DNA of 64,000 bases from Jacaranda mimosifolia (Eukaryota; Streptophyta; Magnoliopsida; Lamiales; Bignoniaceae): contig CM032124.1 in NCBI GenBank assembly GCA_018894105.1, forward strand, positions 39,032,277 to 39,096,276, given 5' to 3'. Under the pieces are notes generated by a model that was not told where the DNA came from, did not search any database, and saw only the letters and a program-made list of their open reading frames with translations. The number at the start of each line of letters is the position of its first letter. The first letter of the stretch is position 1. This document shows, in pieces, positions 1 to 11,200 of this stretch. A program made the position numbers and the translations under genes.

Positions 1-353
1 TTCCCATAAGCTTAAAGTGTCGTCAAGAAATCAGTATGTCATGATGATACAAGGGAATAATATCACCTAAGTAGACATCCAATCCAAGTCATATTTTGTG
101 GTTTTGTCACATCATACTCTCTTTTAGCTATTTCAGACAACTAGTGAACGAATAATGATGAAGTCCAACGATGGGCAATAAGGGGTGTAGCATCTTTAAG
201 TGAATTTAACAACAACTAGACTAATTTAAACTCTTGCTTCAGTGAAATAAAAATTGTAAGTTAACAAGTTATCACTTCTATGATGTAAGCTCTAACAATG
301 TGTACCAACATTAGCAAGAAAAAGAAACCATAGAACATCACTGATAGAAGTTT
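1..353. other. AT-rich non-coding stretch
   Basis: I see no gene, RNA or repeat here that I can name. The hydrolase pseudogene to the right lacks its last exon, and no sequence resembling that exon (a W-G-x-x-D strand with the acidic residue, or the catalytic His region) is readable on the minus strand here. Confidence 0.5.
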
Positions 354-905
354 AAGGCCTGATTGCTTATGTTCTAATGGCCATTTTCTATTTTATACTG
401 TTTCAAAAATAGAAAACAGGATTGTTTGTCGTACTTTCAATTTCAATATTACATTAATGTAAGATATCTATCAATTTTAAAACCACAAACTAATTAAATA
501 ATAATTTATTTTTCTATCATCCAAGATAATGTAGCCCACATCTAGATCTAATAGCAACTTTTTGTTCCAATATAATCCACTAATCAAGTAAATAATAAAT
601 CTTTTCTATCTTTCTAAGACAATAGTACCCGCAGTAAATTGCATAATAATTTATTTTCCATCACTATATAATTGATCACACGTAAAGAAAGTAATGGGAC
701 CTACTATAATAATTAAATAAAAATATCTTGTATTATTATTTTAAAATATCTAACACTATCATAAATATTATTTTCAAATAATCCTTTTCTTTTAAATTTA
801 TACATTAATCCAATCAAATCCTCATTTCACACGCAAAAAAAAAAATGCATTTGAAATTAATCCAAAATAGAAAATGAGAACGAAAACACTTCCACTTAGG
901 CCTTT
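354..905. mobile_element. Candidate MITE with imperfect terminal inverted repeats
   Basis: The left end (AAGGCCT followed about 25 bases later by CATTTTCTATTTT) is mirrored at the right end (AAAATAGAAAATGAG, then TTAGGCCTT). The interior is AT-rich and non-coding. No clean target-site duplication is visible, so the class is uncertain. Confidence 0.4.
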
Positions 906-936
906 TACCTTTACAAGAAAACAATTGATAATTTTA

Positions 937-1203
937 GAATCCGTTTTGGTTTCATTTTCAAACATCATTTTCACATTTTCTACTATTTAAAAATTGAAAC
1001 GCATCATTTTTTACACATTTTCACCTAACATTAATTTTATTTTCATTTTCAATTTCAAAACACATTTATCAATAATCTATATATTTTCTCCTAATAATTT
1101 ATATATCTTATCTCTTTATTTTATTATTATTATTATTGTATCTCTTTACCTACAATCTATTAAATTCAACATAATCATTATTTTCCAACAACCAATCAGT
1201 CCC
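937..1203. mobile_element. Tourist-like (PIF/Harbinger) MITE
   Basis: Flanked on both sides by TTA (934-936 and 1204-1206), the three-base duplication typical of PIF/Harbinger elements. The left terminus reads GAATCCGTTTTGGTTTCATT and the right terminus ends in AACCAATCAGTCCC, an imperfect inverted match. It is 267 bp, AT-rich and without a coding frame. Confidence 0.5.
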
Positions 1204-1530
1204 TTAGTTTCCCAACAAATTTATTCTGTTTTGTAGGATCTCGTGTCCACCATAACCATTAATTATATGTGACCACAGTAAAAATAAAGCTACAAGACAA
1301 GGACGGCAAGGGATCAGACTTAGATCCTACGACAGCCTGCCAATTGTCCACCACATGATCACATGCTGCGTGCACGGGTCATGATCGCCAACGACGACGC
1401 CATAATAATAATTAAATATAATGAGAAACAGCTAACTATTAGACATCAAAAAGGACACATGCAATCGGCAAGCCTGACTACAATGAGAAACAATACTGTA
1501 TCATGCGATAAATGCAATAAACGCACTTAC
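1204..1530. other. Non-coding flank or intron 3' of the hydrolase exon
   Basis: This follows the GTAAGT donor (complement of 1525-1530) of the hydrolase pseudogene. If the gene is only interrupted, this is intron. I find no coding continuation between here and the left edge of the window. Confidence 0.4.
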
Positions 1531-2496
1531 GTCAATGAATTCTTGGTTTATGAAATCCGGAGCGCATTTAAAACAAAAGAACTTGTAAACGGACAGGTTC
1601 ATCAGCAGCCGTAGCCCATCCGGCTTCTCCGGCAAGAGCAAATCCACTACATCGACACCCAAGCTTTTTAGCTGCTCCCCCTTCTGATCCTCCGTGCACC
1701 CAACTCCACTACTCACGATCACCAACTTCTCCACCATCTCCGGATAAATCTCAGCCATGCGATACCCCACGTATCCGCCGTAACTAATGGCATACACAGA
1801 ACTTCTCTCCACACCCAATCGTTTCAACCCCGCGACCACACATTCCGCCTGGAAAGTTTCGCTGCGGTTCGTGCGGTTCGTGTGGGATTTCCCGAAGAAG
1901 AGGAGGTCGGGTATGTAGAGGTTGAAGGATTCCGCTAGTTGGCCCACCTACAGGATTTAACATTTGCAATCAAATCAAAATGTAAAATATTCAGACAAAT
2001 GATAATTAGAACAACAATGCAATCAACATTTATTACAGATAAATTGCTAATGGATATTGATTTAAATTAAAAAGCAAAAAGTGAAGTTCATAAAGGGGTT
2101 GTCTCTAAAGTAGAAATCATCGCAGAATTTCAATAAATTTCAACAAAATGAAATTATAATGAATAACTGAGAAATAAAAACAAGAATACCTGGTAAACGA
2201 ATTGAAATTTGGAGTTCGCTCCATAACCATGGATCATTATCAAATTGAGCTTGTTAAATTTGCGGTGGGCGGGAGCCCAGAAATGCATGGTGGTGTGATC
2301 ATCTAAATCGACGGTGCATTGAACCAGATTGCAAAAGAATGTGAAATACAGGGACAGGATCGTTTCAATGACGGGGACGAAGATGCGGAAGCGTCGGATT
2401 TTGGGAAAAGGGGCGAAAAGGTATTGCGAAATGGCGGTGGCGAAGGAGAGGTAGAAGGAGAGGCAGGTGGTGGAGATAGAGGCGTAGAGTTTCCAT
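1531..2496 (-). pseudogene. Alpha/beta-hydrolase, broken at the start and lacking the 3' exon
   Basis: Two exons join in phase 0: 2190-2496 (donor CAG|GTATTC) and 1531-1947 (acceptor CTGTAG). The joined frame carries an H-G-Y-G oxyanion motif near the end of exon 1 (MIHGYGANSKFQF), then FFGKSHT and the nucleophile elbow A-I-S-Y-G-G, with Ser as the expected catalytic residue. The usual first Gly of GxSxGG is Ala. It resembles the plant family annotated as hydrolase or monoacylglycerol-lipase-like. Exon 2 ends in a good GTAAGT donor, but the exon that should hold the catalytic Asp and His is not seen in the 1.5 kb to the left. The ATG at 2494-2496 is one base out of frame with the conserved frame, which has a TAA directly upstream, so a +1 event in the AAA after the start is likely. 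It is probably a pseudogene. The alternatives are a distant last exon beyond the window plus a base error. Confidence 0.7.
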
Positions 2497-2499
2497 TAA

Positions 2500-3387
2500 T
2501 GGTGGGAGCAGCTCAAGAAAATGGAATGGGAATTTACTATATAAGAGCCACTTTTTTTTTTGTTTTTGAAATTTTTCGAATTTTTTGGGAAGAAACGGGA
2601 AGATTTGAAATTTGTGGGCCTCGGAGTTATATGGGCCAACCTTGGCAAGAAAGACAAATGAATCTAAAAGCCCATATACAAACTTACGTACGAATAAAAT
2701 TATACGTACTACATTAAATATGTATATAAGATACTCTATTAAACACAATACGTGTTCAGATCGAATGATTAATTAATTCAATGATATTGTCCTCATACTT
2801 ACATATGAGAAATTTAAAATTCGAATCCTTCATATGCATTTATATAAATAAAAAAATAGAAACACGATACATGTTTAGCAAGGTTTACCACATTATTTGA
2901 TTTGTTTATAAAATAACAAATTTTGACATACTTACCTAATGGCATATTAAATGCATGGACATTTGCATCAAATTCACACGAAATTTCATTTTTATTGTTT
3001 GTAACTAACCAACAATAGCGAAGGCATTTGCAACATTTTGTCACTATGATGTTTATCTATCTATACTTTCTTACTTATAAGAAAGTATTTAACTCAAACT
3101 TAATTTTAATTTTTAAATTTTGAATCTTTCACTTGAATTAAAAAAAAAAAATTGGACACTTATTTGTTCCATTACATATTTCTAAATTTCGAAACAATTG
3201 CTCCTTATTTATCTATAATATATAATATAATACTAAGAAAAGTTTGTTTTTCTTCCCTTTTCCCTTTCTTCCTCTTCAATACAATTCTCCTTTTTTTTTT
3301 TTTTTTTTGTATATTCATTGTTCCAAAGATATATATAACTTTATTTCTGATATCAAATTATCGTCATCTTTCTCTTTTAGAAAATCC
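2500..3387. other. Non-coding DNA upstream of the hydrolase
   Basis: AT-rich spacer with T-runs. I see no gene. Short open frames on both strands here lack any recognisable protein pattern. Confidence 0.5.
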
Positions 3388-3689
3388 TTTTTTTTTTCAA
3401 ATTTAAAAAGATTTTATTAATCAAAGATCACCGTTAATAACTTCTACAATAAACTAGGGTAGATATGAACTCCAGCTCCCACGATCAAATAAAGAACCCA
3501 ACGCTCGTGCAATCACGTGGGCAACCGAATTCGCAGATCGTTTCACAAAGGAAATACGAAGGTAAGCAAAATCTTCTTTAATTTTTCTACAATCATCAAT
3601 AATAAGACCTAGAGAGGAAGTAAAAACATCATGTTCGTTTATAAAATGAACTGCTTCTTGCGCATCTAATTCGAGAACCACCTTCTGAA

Positions 3690-3863
3690 ATCCTGACTGT
3701 TTGATCCAACTTAATACCTTCCTTATTCTCAACCATTCGGCGGTACACGCATCAAACAAACCTTTGAAAGTCCGATATCCTGATTGCGTGATCCAACTTA
3801 ATGCCTCCCTTATTCCCAATCATTCGGCGGTACACACATCAAACAAACCTTTGAAAGTCCTAT
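3690..3863. repeat. 87-bp tandem duplication inside the LINE RNase H domain
   Basis: Units 3690-3776 and 3777-3863 are adjacent, both 87 bp, and differ at about ten positions. On the minus strand they duplicate 29 residues in frame (each with YRTFKGLFD and CTAEWL-like text). One substitution in the unit at 3777-3863 changes TGG to the TGA stop at 3820-3822. Confidence 0.85.
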
Positions 3864-4334
3864 ATCCTACACTCGCAAACTGCCCTTCAAAATCACGTAC
3901 AATCCAACCAACTCCGGTTATACCTGTATCATTGAATATTGCTGCATCAGAATTAACCTTGATCCATCCAGCTGCTGGCTTATTCCATCTTCCAGTCTCT
4001 TGTTTGTTATTATCAGTCACAGTTAAGCCTTTCCTTCTAACCTGCTTCCACTGTTCCAGATAATTTGCAGCAAACTGGTAGATACAGCTACATGTTCTTC
4101 TCTCTTCCTTCCAAGGAACATTGTTCCTGTTATTCCACAAATTCCTACATATCAGGATCACAAGCTCACATAATTCATTTGAGTAGTGCGCAAAGATACT
4201 TTTTATCCAGTCAACCAAACGCATGTCATCACCCCAGATACAATCCACACTGGACTCAGTCCAAGCATCTTTGGCCACCGGCCAGTCAATAAGGATGTGC
4301 GCACTCGTCTCTACTGCATTTTTGCACATGGGAC

Positions 4335-4621
4335 TAGGAATGCAAATGAGCCGAGCCGAGCCTAGACAATCGAGTTCAAGCCCATTTAAGCTGAAAACAA
4401 AATTTATAATAACAAATACCATATTATTATTATTATTATTATAATAAAAAGTTTGTTTAGGCTAACGAGCCTGTCGAGCAGAATACTATTGAACTTGGCT
4501 CCGCTTGCTTGACTGGCGAGTTCGGGCTCGGCTGGACTAGTTTAAGTTTGAGCTGAATTCAAATTTTCATCGAGTCGAGCCCGAAACATTCGCAAATAGT
4601 CTCATTTCATTTACACCCCTG
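4335..4621. mobile_element. hAT-type MITE inserted in the LINE
   Basis: 287 bp with termini TAGGAATGCAAATGAG and TTCATTTACACCCCTG (inverted match CAGGGGTGTAAATGAA). It is flanked by 8-bp duplications CATGGGAC (4327-4334) and CACGGGAC (4622-4629), which split the LINE zinc-knuckle codons. An 8-bp duplication and a CAGGGGTG-type end are hAT hallmarks. Interior has GAGCCGAGCC motifs and an ATT microsatellite at about 4423-4445. Confidence 0.85.
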
Positions 4622-5295
4622 CACGGGACACAAGGGATCCAACACTATTCTCTTTTCCATAAGTTTATCTCTAGTGGGAAGGCAGTCACGAATAGCTCTC
4701 CAAACCATAATCATGGCCATGGATGGAATTGAATTTATTCCAAAAGGAAAAGGATTCTTTTTTATGGGCAGCCTCTCCTATTGACCGTAGATGTCTGTAG
4801 GCACTCTTCACCGAATATTGACCTGTTCTTTCTTTGTTCCAGCACCAGATGTCTTCCTTACTCCCCAGACTCAGTGGAATCTGATAAATTAAATCCTTAT
4901 CCCTTTCACTGAACAAATTTTCCACCTTACTACGGTTCCGGTCCATAATGTTCAGGCCCAGCAACTCTGCAACTTTCATGTTCCTATTCCGCTGGAATAT
5001 CCGAGGTAATACAAGGATTAAGGTTGTGAGGTAGCCATGGATCCCCAGCAACTGAAATCTGTGATCCATTCCCCACCCTTATCCTACAACCCTCTTTTAG
5101 CAATTTTTGAGTTGCTAAAATACTTCGCCAAACAAAGCTCGGGTTGGAACCAAGTTTTGCATTCAACAGGGAGGAATATTGAAATAGCGAGCTTTGAAAA
5201 CTTTTGGCACAAGTGAGTTTGGGCTTGATAAATTCTCCAACTTTGTCTTCCCAACATAGCAAGATTAAACTCATGAATTCTTTAAAAAATCCTTA

Positions 5296-5697
5296 GGGCT
5301 TGTTTGCTTGGTATGATAGGATTATATTTGATTAATAAGCGTATGATTCATTGTCGAGAAAATATATCAATATTTTACTTGCTTGCTTGGATTATTAATT
5401 TGAATTGTAACTTATGATAAGTGTAAAATATCAATTTTATCCTCAATCTTCTTTTAACAATTAAGCTATCTTCATTGAATTATATATGGGGATAATTTCA
5501 TCATTTGATCTATTAATCCCAATGGCTTTAATATTAGGATTATCAGTCACACCAAGAGGGTGTGATGCATAATCCCAACACTTTAGGATAAGATACCGAA
5601 GTTTTTGTTAATTAAGGGCTTTAATTATGCTAGCCAAACATTTAAGTAAATTGGATTATATATCTATCATGCACAATCATGCCAAGCAAACAAGCCA
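5296..5697. mobile_element. Tourist-like (PIF/Harbinger) MITE
   Basis: Termini GGGCTTGTTTGCTTGG and CCAAGCAAACAAGCC are inverted, nearly perfect, and flanked by TTA (5293-5295 and 5698-5700). It is 402 bp and non-coding. It abuts the 5' break of the LINE remnant. Confidence 0.85.
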
Positions 5698-5700
5698 TTA

Positions 5701-6297
5701 AGGTATATTTTATTTTGCTAATTTTAAAGCCAAACTTTTTGCATAGGATAAAATTTATATCTTATGAACATATACCTATCGTTTCATTAGTTAACCAACA
5801 TGACATGATATTTTTGATTTCATATCTACTTTCCTTTCTTTTTTCTTTCTTTTTAATCATTTTTTCAATATTACTTTATTTTTTAAAATATCTCTTCTTT
5901 TTTTATCTCGAGTATTCCAAATTCTACACCTTTTCGGTAGAGAAATTTTACTAATTTTTCTTTAACCAATGATAGAAATTATCTATTTGATTGAACTATA
6001 CAAACTTTATACGATATATGACAAGCTTTAGCAAGATAAGATACATAAATATTAGACAAAAAAATAAATTTAATAAAGTGATTATCCAAGATTATGACTA
6101 AATGAATTGCAACTCGATTCTTGGCTAATTAAACATGTAAATAGATAGGATGTCACTCTATTCAAACTCGTATTTTAAAATACTTAAATAGTAATATATT
6201 ATATTTAATCATGTCCTAAAGTATCCGATGAGTAAAACCTTATACTCTACCTAAATCAAAGCTTGTCAGTCTAATTTATTAGATTTTTATTTTTATT
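5701..6297. other. AT-rich spacer
   Basis: I see no gene or named repeat. A T-rich open frame at about 5679-5954 is low-complexity (F/L/I/S-rich) and not credible as protein. Confidence 0.5.
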
Positions 6298-7344
6298 TTG
6301 GCTAAATGGCACATCACCCACCTCCACCCCACCCTAGAAAAAAATGAATTGATTTGGCACATTACCCCCAAAAGATAATTAAAAAGCACTTCGCCTCTTC
6401 AAATTAGAGTTACTAGAACATGTTGCAACCCAAATACAATTTCTAACAAATCATATGGTCAGAAGAAAGGCTATTCTTGTCATTTTTACTTTTCTCCACC
6501 CTTTTCCACTCAGCAAAAAAGGCACTCAATTACTCTTGTTATTTCTACCTTTTTCAGCTCAAAAATAAAAAAACTCATCTACCAAGAACAATAGGATACT
6601 GGGGTTCTTATTTTTTTTCTTAAATTCAATTAGATTGTTTGACTTATCCTATGGTTTAGGGAATTAATTGTTGATTGAAATACAATTGAATGAGTTTTAG
6701 TACATGTATTTTAGTTAAAAGTATTTTTAGTTTTCCATTTATATAGTTATGTTGTAATTCATTTTGTTATCTAATAATATTGTTCTACCAACCATATTAA
6801 AGAAGTAAAATCACTAACCTTATTATTACTTTCAAACAAGTTTTTCTTACTTTATAAAAGACATTTTCAGGAAATAATAAAGCTCATAATAACACTAAGA
6901 TTATTTAATCCATTTTTAAAGAATCAAAATCATTAATTTTGTCATTCGTCTAAACTATGGTCATGCTGATTAGGAAGAAAAGAGGAAGAAGTGCTCACTG
7001 CATATTTTTTTTTTTTTAGGCTAACAACCAATTCAATCTTTCGATTACAAACATAATTAATTAGTTTAGCAAGAAATACACTTTACAAACTAATAGGCCT
7101 CTTTAGGGAATATATAAACAATACATTCGTAAAATGTCACAAAATATGTTAAGGAAGGTGGAGAAAAATGAAAATGATGATAAGAGCCTTTTTTCTCCAA
7201 CCACATAATCTACCATAAATTATATTTAGGGGGCAAAGTGTTCCAATAACTCTAAGTTGAAGAGGCGAAGTGCCTTTTAGTTATTTTTTAGGGGTAATGT
7301 GCCAAAACAATTAAATTTGAGGGAGTGAAGTGCCATTTACCCAA
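6298..7344. mobile_element. Non-autonomous element with about 200-bp terminal inverted repeats
   Basis: The left arm (6298 to about 6505, beginning TTGGCTAAATGGCAC) is the inverted match of the right arm (about 7152-7344, ending GTGCCATTTACCCAA). Shared blocks include GGCACATTACCCC, GGCACTTCGCCTCTTCAA, TTAGAGTTA and TTTTCTCCACC. About 650 bp of AT-rich, non-coding interior lies between. Such long TIRs are typical of Mutator-like elements, but no 9-bp duplication is clear and the right flank is a run of 15 C, so the class is inference. Confidence 0.7.
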
Positions 7345-7359
7345 CCCCCCCCCCCCCCC
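7345..7359. repeat. Poly-C run (15)
   Basis: An uninterrupted run of C directly abutting the right end of the long-TIR element. Confidence 0.9.
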
Positions 7360-8280
7360 TTTAATATAACTGCTGGAATCATTTGTAGACAAGACATAAT
7401 ATGAGTGATTATGCTATAATTCTTAAAAATGGCATTTTCATTAATTTATTTGTACATAAATGTGTAACTAACCAAAGGTAAAGGAATTCATGATATTTTC
7501 CTTCTAGGACTCTCATATGATAAATATAACAAAATCAAATTACAAGTAATGAAAATTCCTACAATTAAATTACCTTTGACCATTGAATAAGAAATTTTTG
7601 TCTAATTGTTGAGATTGAAGTACGAGGTTGCTTGTATTTTAATAATCTTGACGTGTGGACCTAATATTCTAGCAACAATGTTGACCATAATAACTCAAAA
7701 GTAATATAAACAATCAAAAGGAGTGAAAATACAAATTACAGGGCTATAAATAATAATTTTTTAGGATGAATATCTAATTCCTCAATTCACTTGAATAATA
7801 AAGTATTTAGAAGCTTCATATATTATGTAAATTTGTAATATGAAATTGGTCAACACAAAGAGGGACCATATATATATATAAAATTTGAGGCCGCCAATCA
7901 ATTAGATTACACACTTACCAATATATATACATATATTTTTTCCAAGTGTTAAAGTGCATGTGAAATAAAATCGAGCGTTACAAAAGAAAAAAACATGGAA
8001 GAATTAATGCCTACTAAAAATACAAAAAATATAATAAATTCACATAAAACTACTCCTTAAAATATTCAATTAAAATTCCAATATAAATACATACCTCTAT
8101 CATTTGTTTTCATCATAAACTTTCTTTAATCATATTTTTTCTGATTTTTCATACTTTCCTTATTCTCTTCTTTCATTTTCTCATGCTGGTTTGTTTAGTC
8201 ATCTTTTTAATTTTCATTTTATTTTTTTCCCCCTTCTTCATCGTCGTTTTTGATTTACTATTAACAAAAATATTAAGACA
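7360..8280. other. Upstream region of the response-regulator-like gene
   Basis: AT-rich DNA with short AT dinucleotide runs (about 7870-7882 and 7920-7938). It probably contains the promoter and 5' UTR of the gene beginning near 8281, but I cannot place a TATA box or transcription start with confidence. Confidence 0.4.
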
Positions 8281-11200
8281 ATGTTTCTTGTTCGTAGGTA
8301 CATCATGCAGGACTCAAACAATCTTTGGACAGAAGTTAAAAGTACTTCAACAACTTCATATCGAACAGTGATGCATGAGATTCATGTTTTACTTGTGGAC
8401 CACGATACAAAAGATCTAATCAACACAGCCAAATTGCTAGAGATATGCGAATACAAAGGTATACATCGTTGATTAATTTTTCTTAATTTGTGAATTTGCT
8501 GGATCAAGAATAAATAAACTCTAAACTAAATCAGGACTATATATAATAAGAATAATAATAAAAGATTTATTTATGTTTTGAGATTATTTTATTATGACGG
8601 TCTTTGAATTCTTAAATTAACTTATTAATTTGCATAAAAATACTAAATTAGAATTTTTCAAATGATTGTTTATGTTACCATTGTAGAAAAAGTTTAAAGA
8701 CTATAAATAGAAATATATATATATATATATATTAATAACTAATAGTAAGATCATTTTTTATGTCCAAATTATATCAATGTCAAGAAGTGTTTGAAAGATA
8801 AACCTAAGCATGCCCATTATTATATTCCAAATTAAATGACTTTTTTTCTTTTTTCCTTAAAAAAAATGACTTGACCATGAAATTAATTAATAGATATATT
8901 ACATACATGTAAAGGTTTAATTTGTATTTATGCATGCATGCACTATAGTTGTAATATTTTGTAGATGATGGATAGAATTTTTAATTTTTTTTTTTAAGAT
9001 CATAATATGCTTGCTCTTTGTCAAAAAGAAAATAAATATTTTATCAAGAAAAAGCCAGTGTAGTTTCCTTTTCACTTTTTATTTTATTAAATCAGTTAAA
9101 GGCCTTGCTTTAGTTATTCTTACCTCATCTAAATATAGGTTATATTATCATATTTGTAAGTAAATTTATTCATAATTTAATTAAATTTTGATAACATGTA
9201 ACCAAATTATCCTATGAGGATTCTATATGCATGGTATTTTGTAAACCATTTATATATGTAATTTTAGGAAGAAAGTATCTCTACATAAGAATCTTACAAA
9301 ATACCACATATTAGAAATATATAGATATAATTCCTTTAAGGATTGTATTGGAGAGAGAATGTATTGGAGATGAGCAAAATCCGTGCAGTAGGGACATTAT
9401 CTGCTGGAGCACAAAACAAACAGAAAAACTAGTTTTATTTTCGTTCATATTTGACTAGAAATTGCTTTGAGGTCAAAGCTTTTATTAAGGGTGTTCAAAT
9501 CCAAGCCAATTCAAAAAAAAAAAAAAATGATGAATCGATTCAAAAAATGAAAAACCGATCAAAATCGAACTTTTTTGGATTGAATTGGATTTGTTTTCTA
9601 AAAACTGATCAGATTGGATCGATTTTCAGTTTTAATCTCAAAAACCGATCCAATCCAAACCGAACCGAAATTTATATACTAATAATATAAAAAAATGTAT
9701 ATTTTAATTGTAAAATACACAAATAAATTAAATAAACTAAACTTAGGATTTTTTTACTTTCAAAAATTAAATAATATGAATAATTATTGTGAACTTATAA
9801 CTTTATAGTTGCGTGTCTTTACATAATTTAACTTAATTTCACAAGATTAGTTGATATGATAGCTAAATGAAATAAACAAATTGATTGATTAAATTAGTTT
9901 AATTATCAATAGTAACTTATCAAATATTTTAATTAAAAATTTAAATTAAAAAACTGAATTAACCAATCCAATTCAAATCGATTTAAAATGGATTGGATTA
10001 AATCAAACTTACAATACAAATCCAACCGATCCAATATACATTATATAGTTTGGATCAATTAGCTTTTTGTCCCAAAATCAATCCAAACCGAACTGTGAAC
10101 ACCCCTAATTTTTATAATTCTTGAATTCGGTTTTAGTGGTATTGATCAAAAAGAAAAAGTTGTAAATTGTTGTAAATATTTTCAAGTTTGAAATAAGAAA
10201 TATTATGAAGTTCATGTCTATTTTTTGATTTGAGTGATTGAAAAGTTGGAAAGATTTGAAGAAAAATTATTGAATTTTCTTAGGTAAAAAAATTCTATTT
10301 GCTTAAATAATTGAATTTAACTTGAGATAAGATTGTATTTAAGGAAAGATCATATTTATCATTAGATTAGTTTTTCTATGATATAGCAATCATCTAAATG
10401 TGTATTGGGTGTAATTTGAGAGAAAATGTATTGGAAAGAAGTCAAATCCTTCATTTAACAATAATAGAACAAATAAAATCCCAATTTTTAACAATAATTT
10501 TTTTCTTTTTGTCGCTTTGTAAGTGCTCATTTATTTATGTAAAATTGTTAAATATGTATAGTATCTTTAATACCTAATTAGTCATCTAAAAGTTGGTATT
10601 TTTTTTATTTCAGTTACTCTTGTTGAACTTGCATCCATTGCTGTAGCAATGCTCTTAAGCGGAAAGACAAAATTTGACATTATTATGACAAATATGAACT
10701 CACGTGACATCCACGGACTTCTACAACAGGCAGTTATTATGGATATACCAATCGTTTGTAAGTTCTTGAATTCTTCTCCCGTCCTCCCAAAATTTCTGGC
10801 TATGTTCACTAGCATTTTGGGAAAAAATTTCTCAACTCTCAAAATAATCCCAAAAAATATACACATTTTTCAATTATTTTCCCAAAATACAAAAAATTTA
10901 TATCCAAAAAACCCTCAAAATTCAATCTCAAAAAGACCCTACACACTGCCATAACCCTACCTAACATTCAAGTATATATATACACATTACATAAAAAAAA
11001 TAATTTCTTCCTACAAACCCAACAAAAAAATAACTGATTTGACATCTACAATAAAATTTGTCCCCCCACCAAAACATTAACAAATAAACAACTCATTCTC
11101 AATCCATTTTCTCTATTTTCCCAAAACATAAACAAACACTTGACATTTTTTTCAAGTTTTCTCTCAAAAACTCATTCTTCCAAAAAAATTTCTAAAAAAT

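Larger units (their letters stand above)
3388..5295 (-). mobile_element. Degenerate non-LTR retrotransposon (LINE), 3' half with RNase H domain
   Basis: Read on the minus strand from 5295: the end of a reverse-transcriptase ORF (LLNAKLGSNPSFVWRS, then GDPWLP at about 5274-5035), a spacer with DIWCWNKERTGQYSVKSAY (about 4860-4790), a zf-RVT cysteine motif ending LDPLCPV at about 4630 and resuming PMCKNAVETSAHILID at about 4333-4285, then a plant RNase H domain (AAGWIKVNSDAA ... VGWIVRDFEG; VVLELDAQEAV ... DDCRKIKEDF; VKRSANSVAHVIARA). It ends in a minus-strand A-rich tail (T-run at about 3390). Plant L1-like elements carry this C-terminal RNase H. The copy is dead: there are frame changes near 5069-4984, a W codon turned TGA at 3820-3822, a 29-residue in-frame duplication, and a MITE inserted in the zinc knuckle. 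The 5' side stops at the neighbouring Tourist element. Confidence 0.85.

Noticed and set aside
994..1236. Open frame of 80 codons rich in Ile/Phe/Asn
   Set aside because: Low-complexity product lying across a Tourist-like MITE.
2319..2717. Plus-strand open frame of 132 codons over hydrolase exon 1
   Set aside because: It is the antisense shadow of the hydrolase exon, whose own frame carries the conserved motifs.
3701..4444. Plus-strand open frames across the LINE
   Set aside because: They are antisense shadows of the RNase H domain and zinc-knuckle text.
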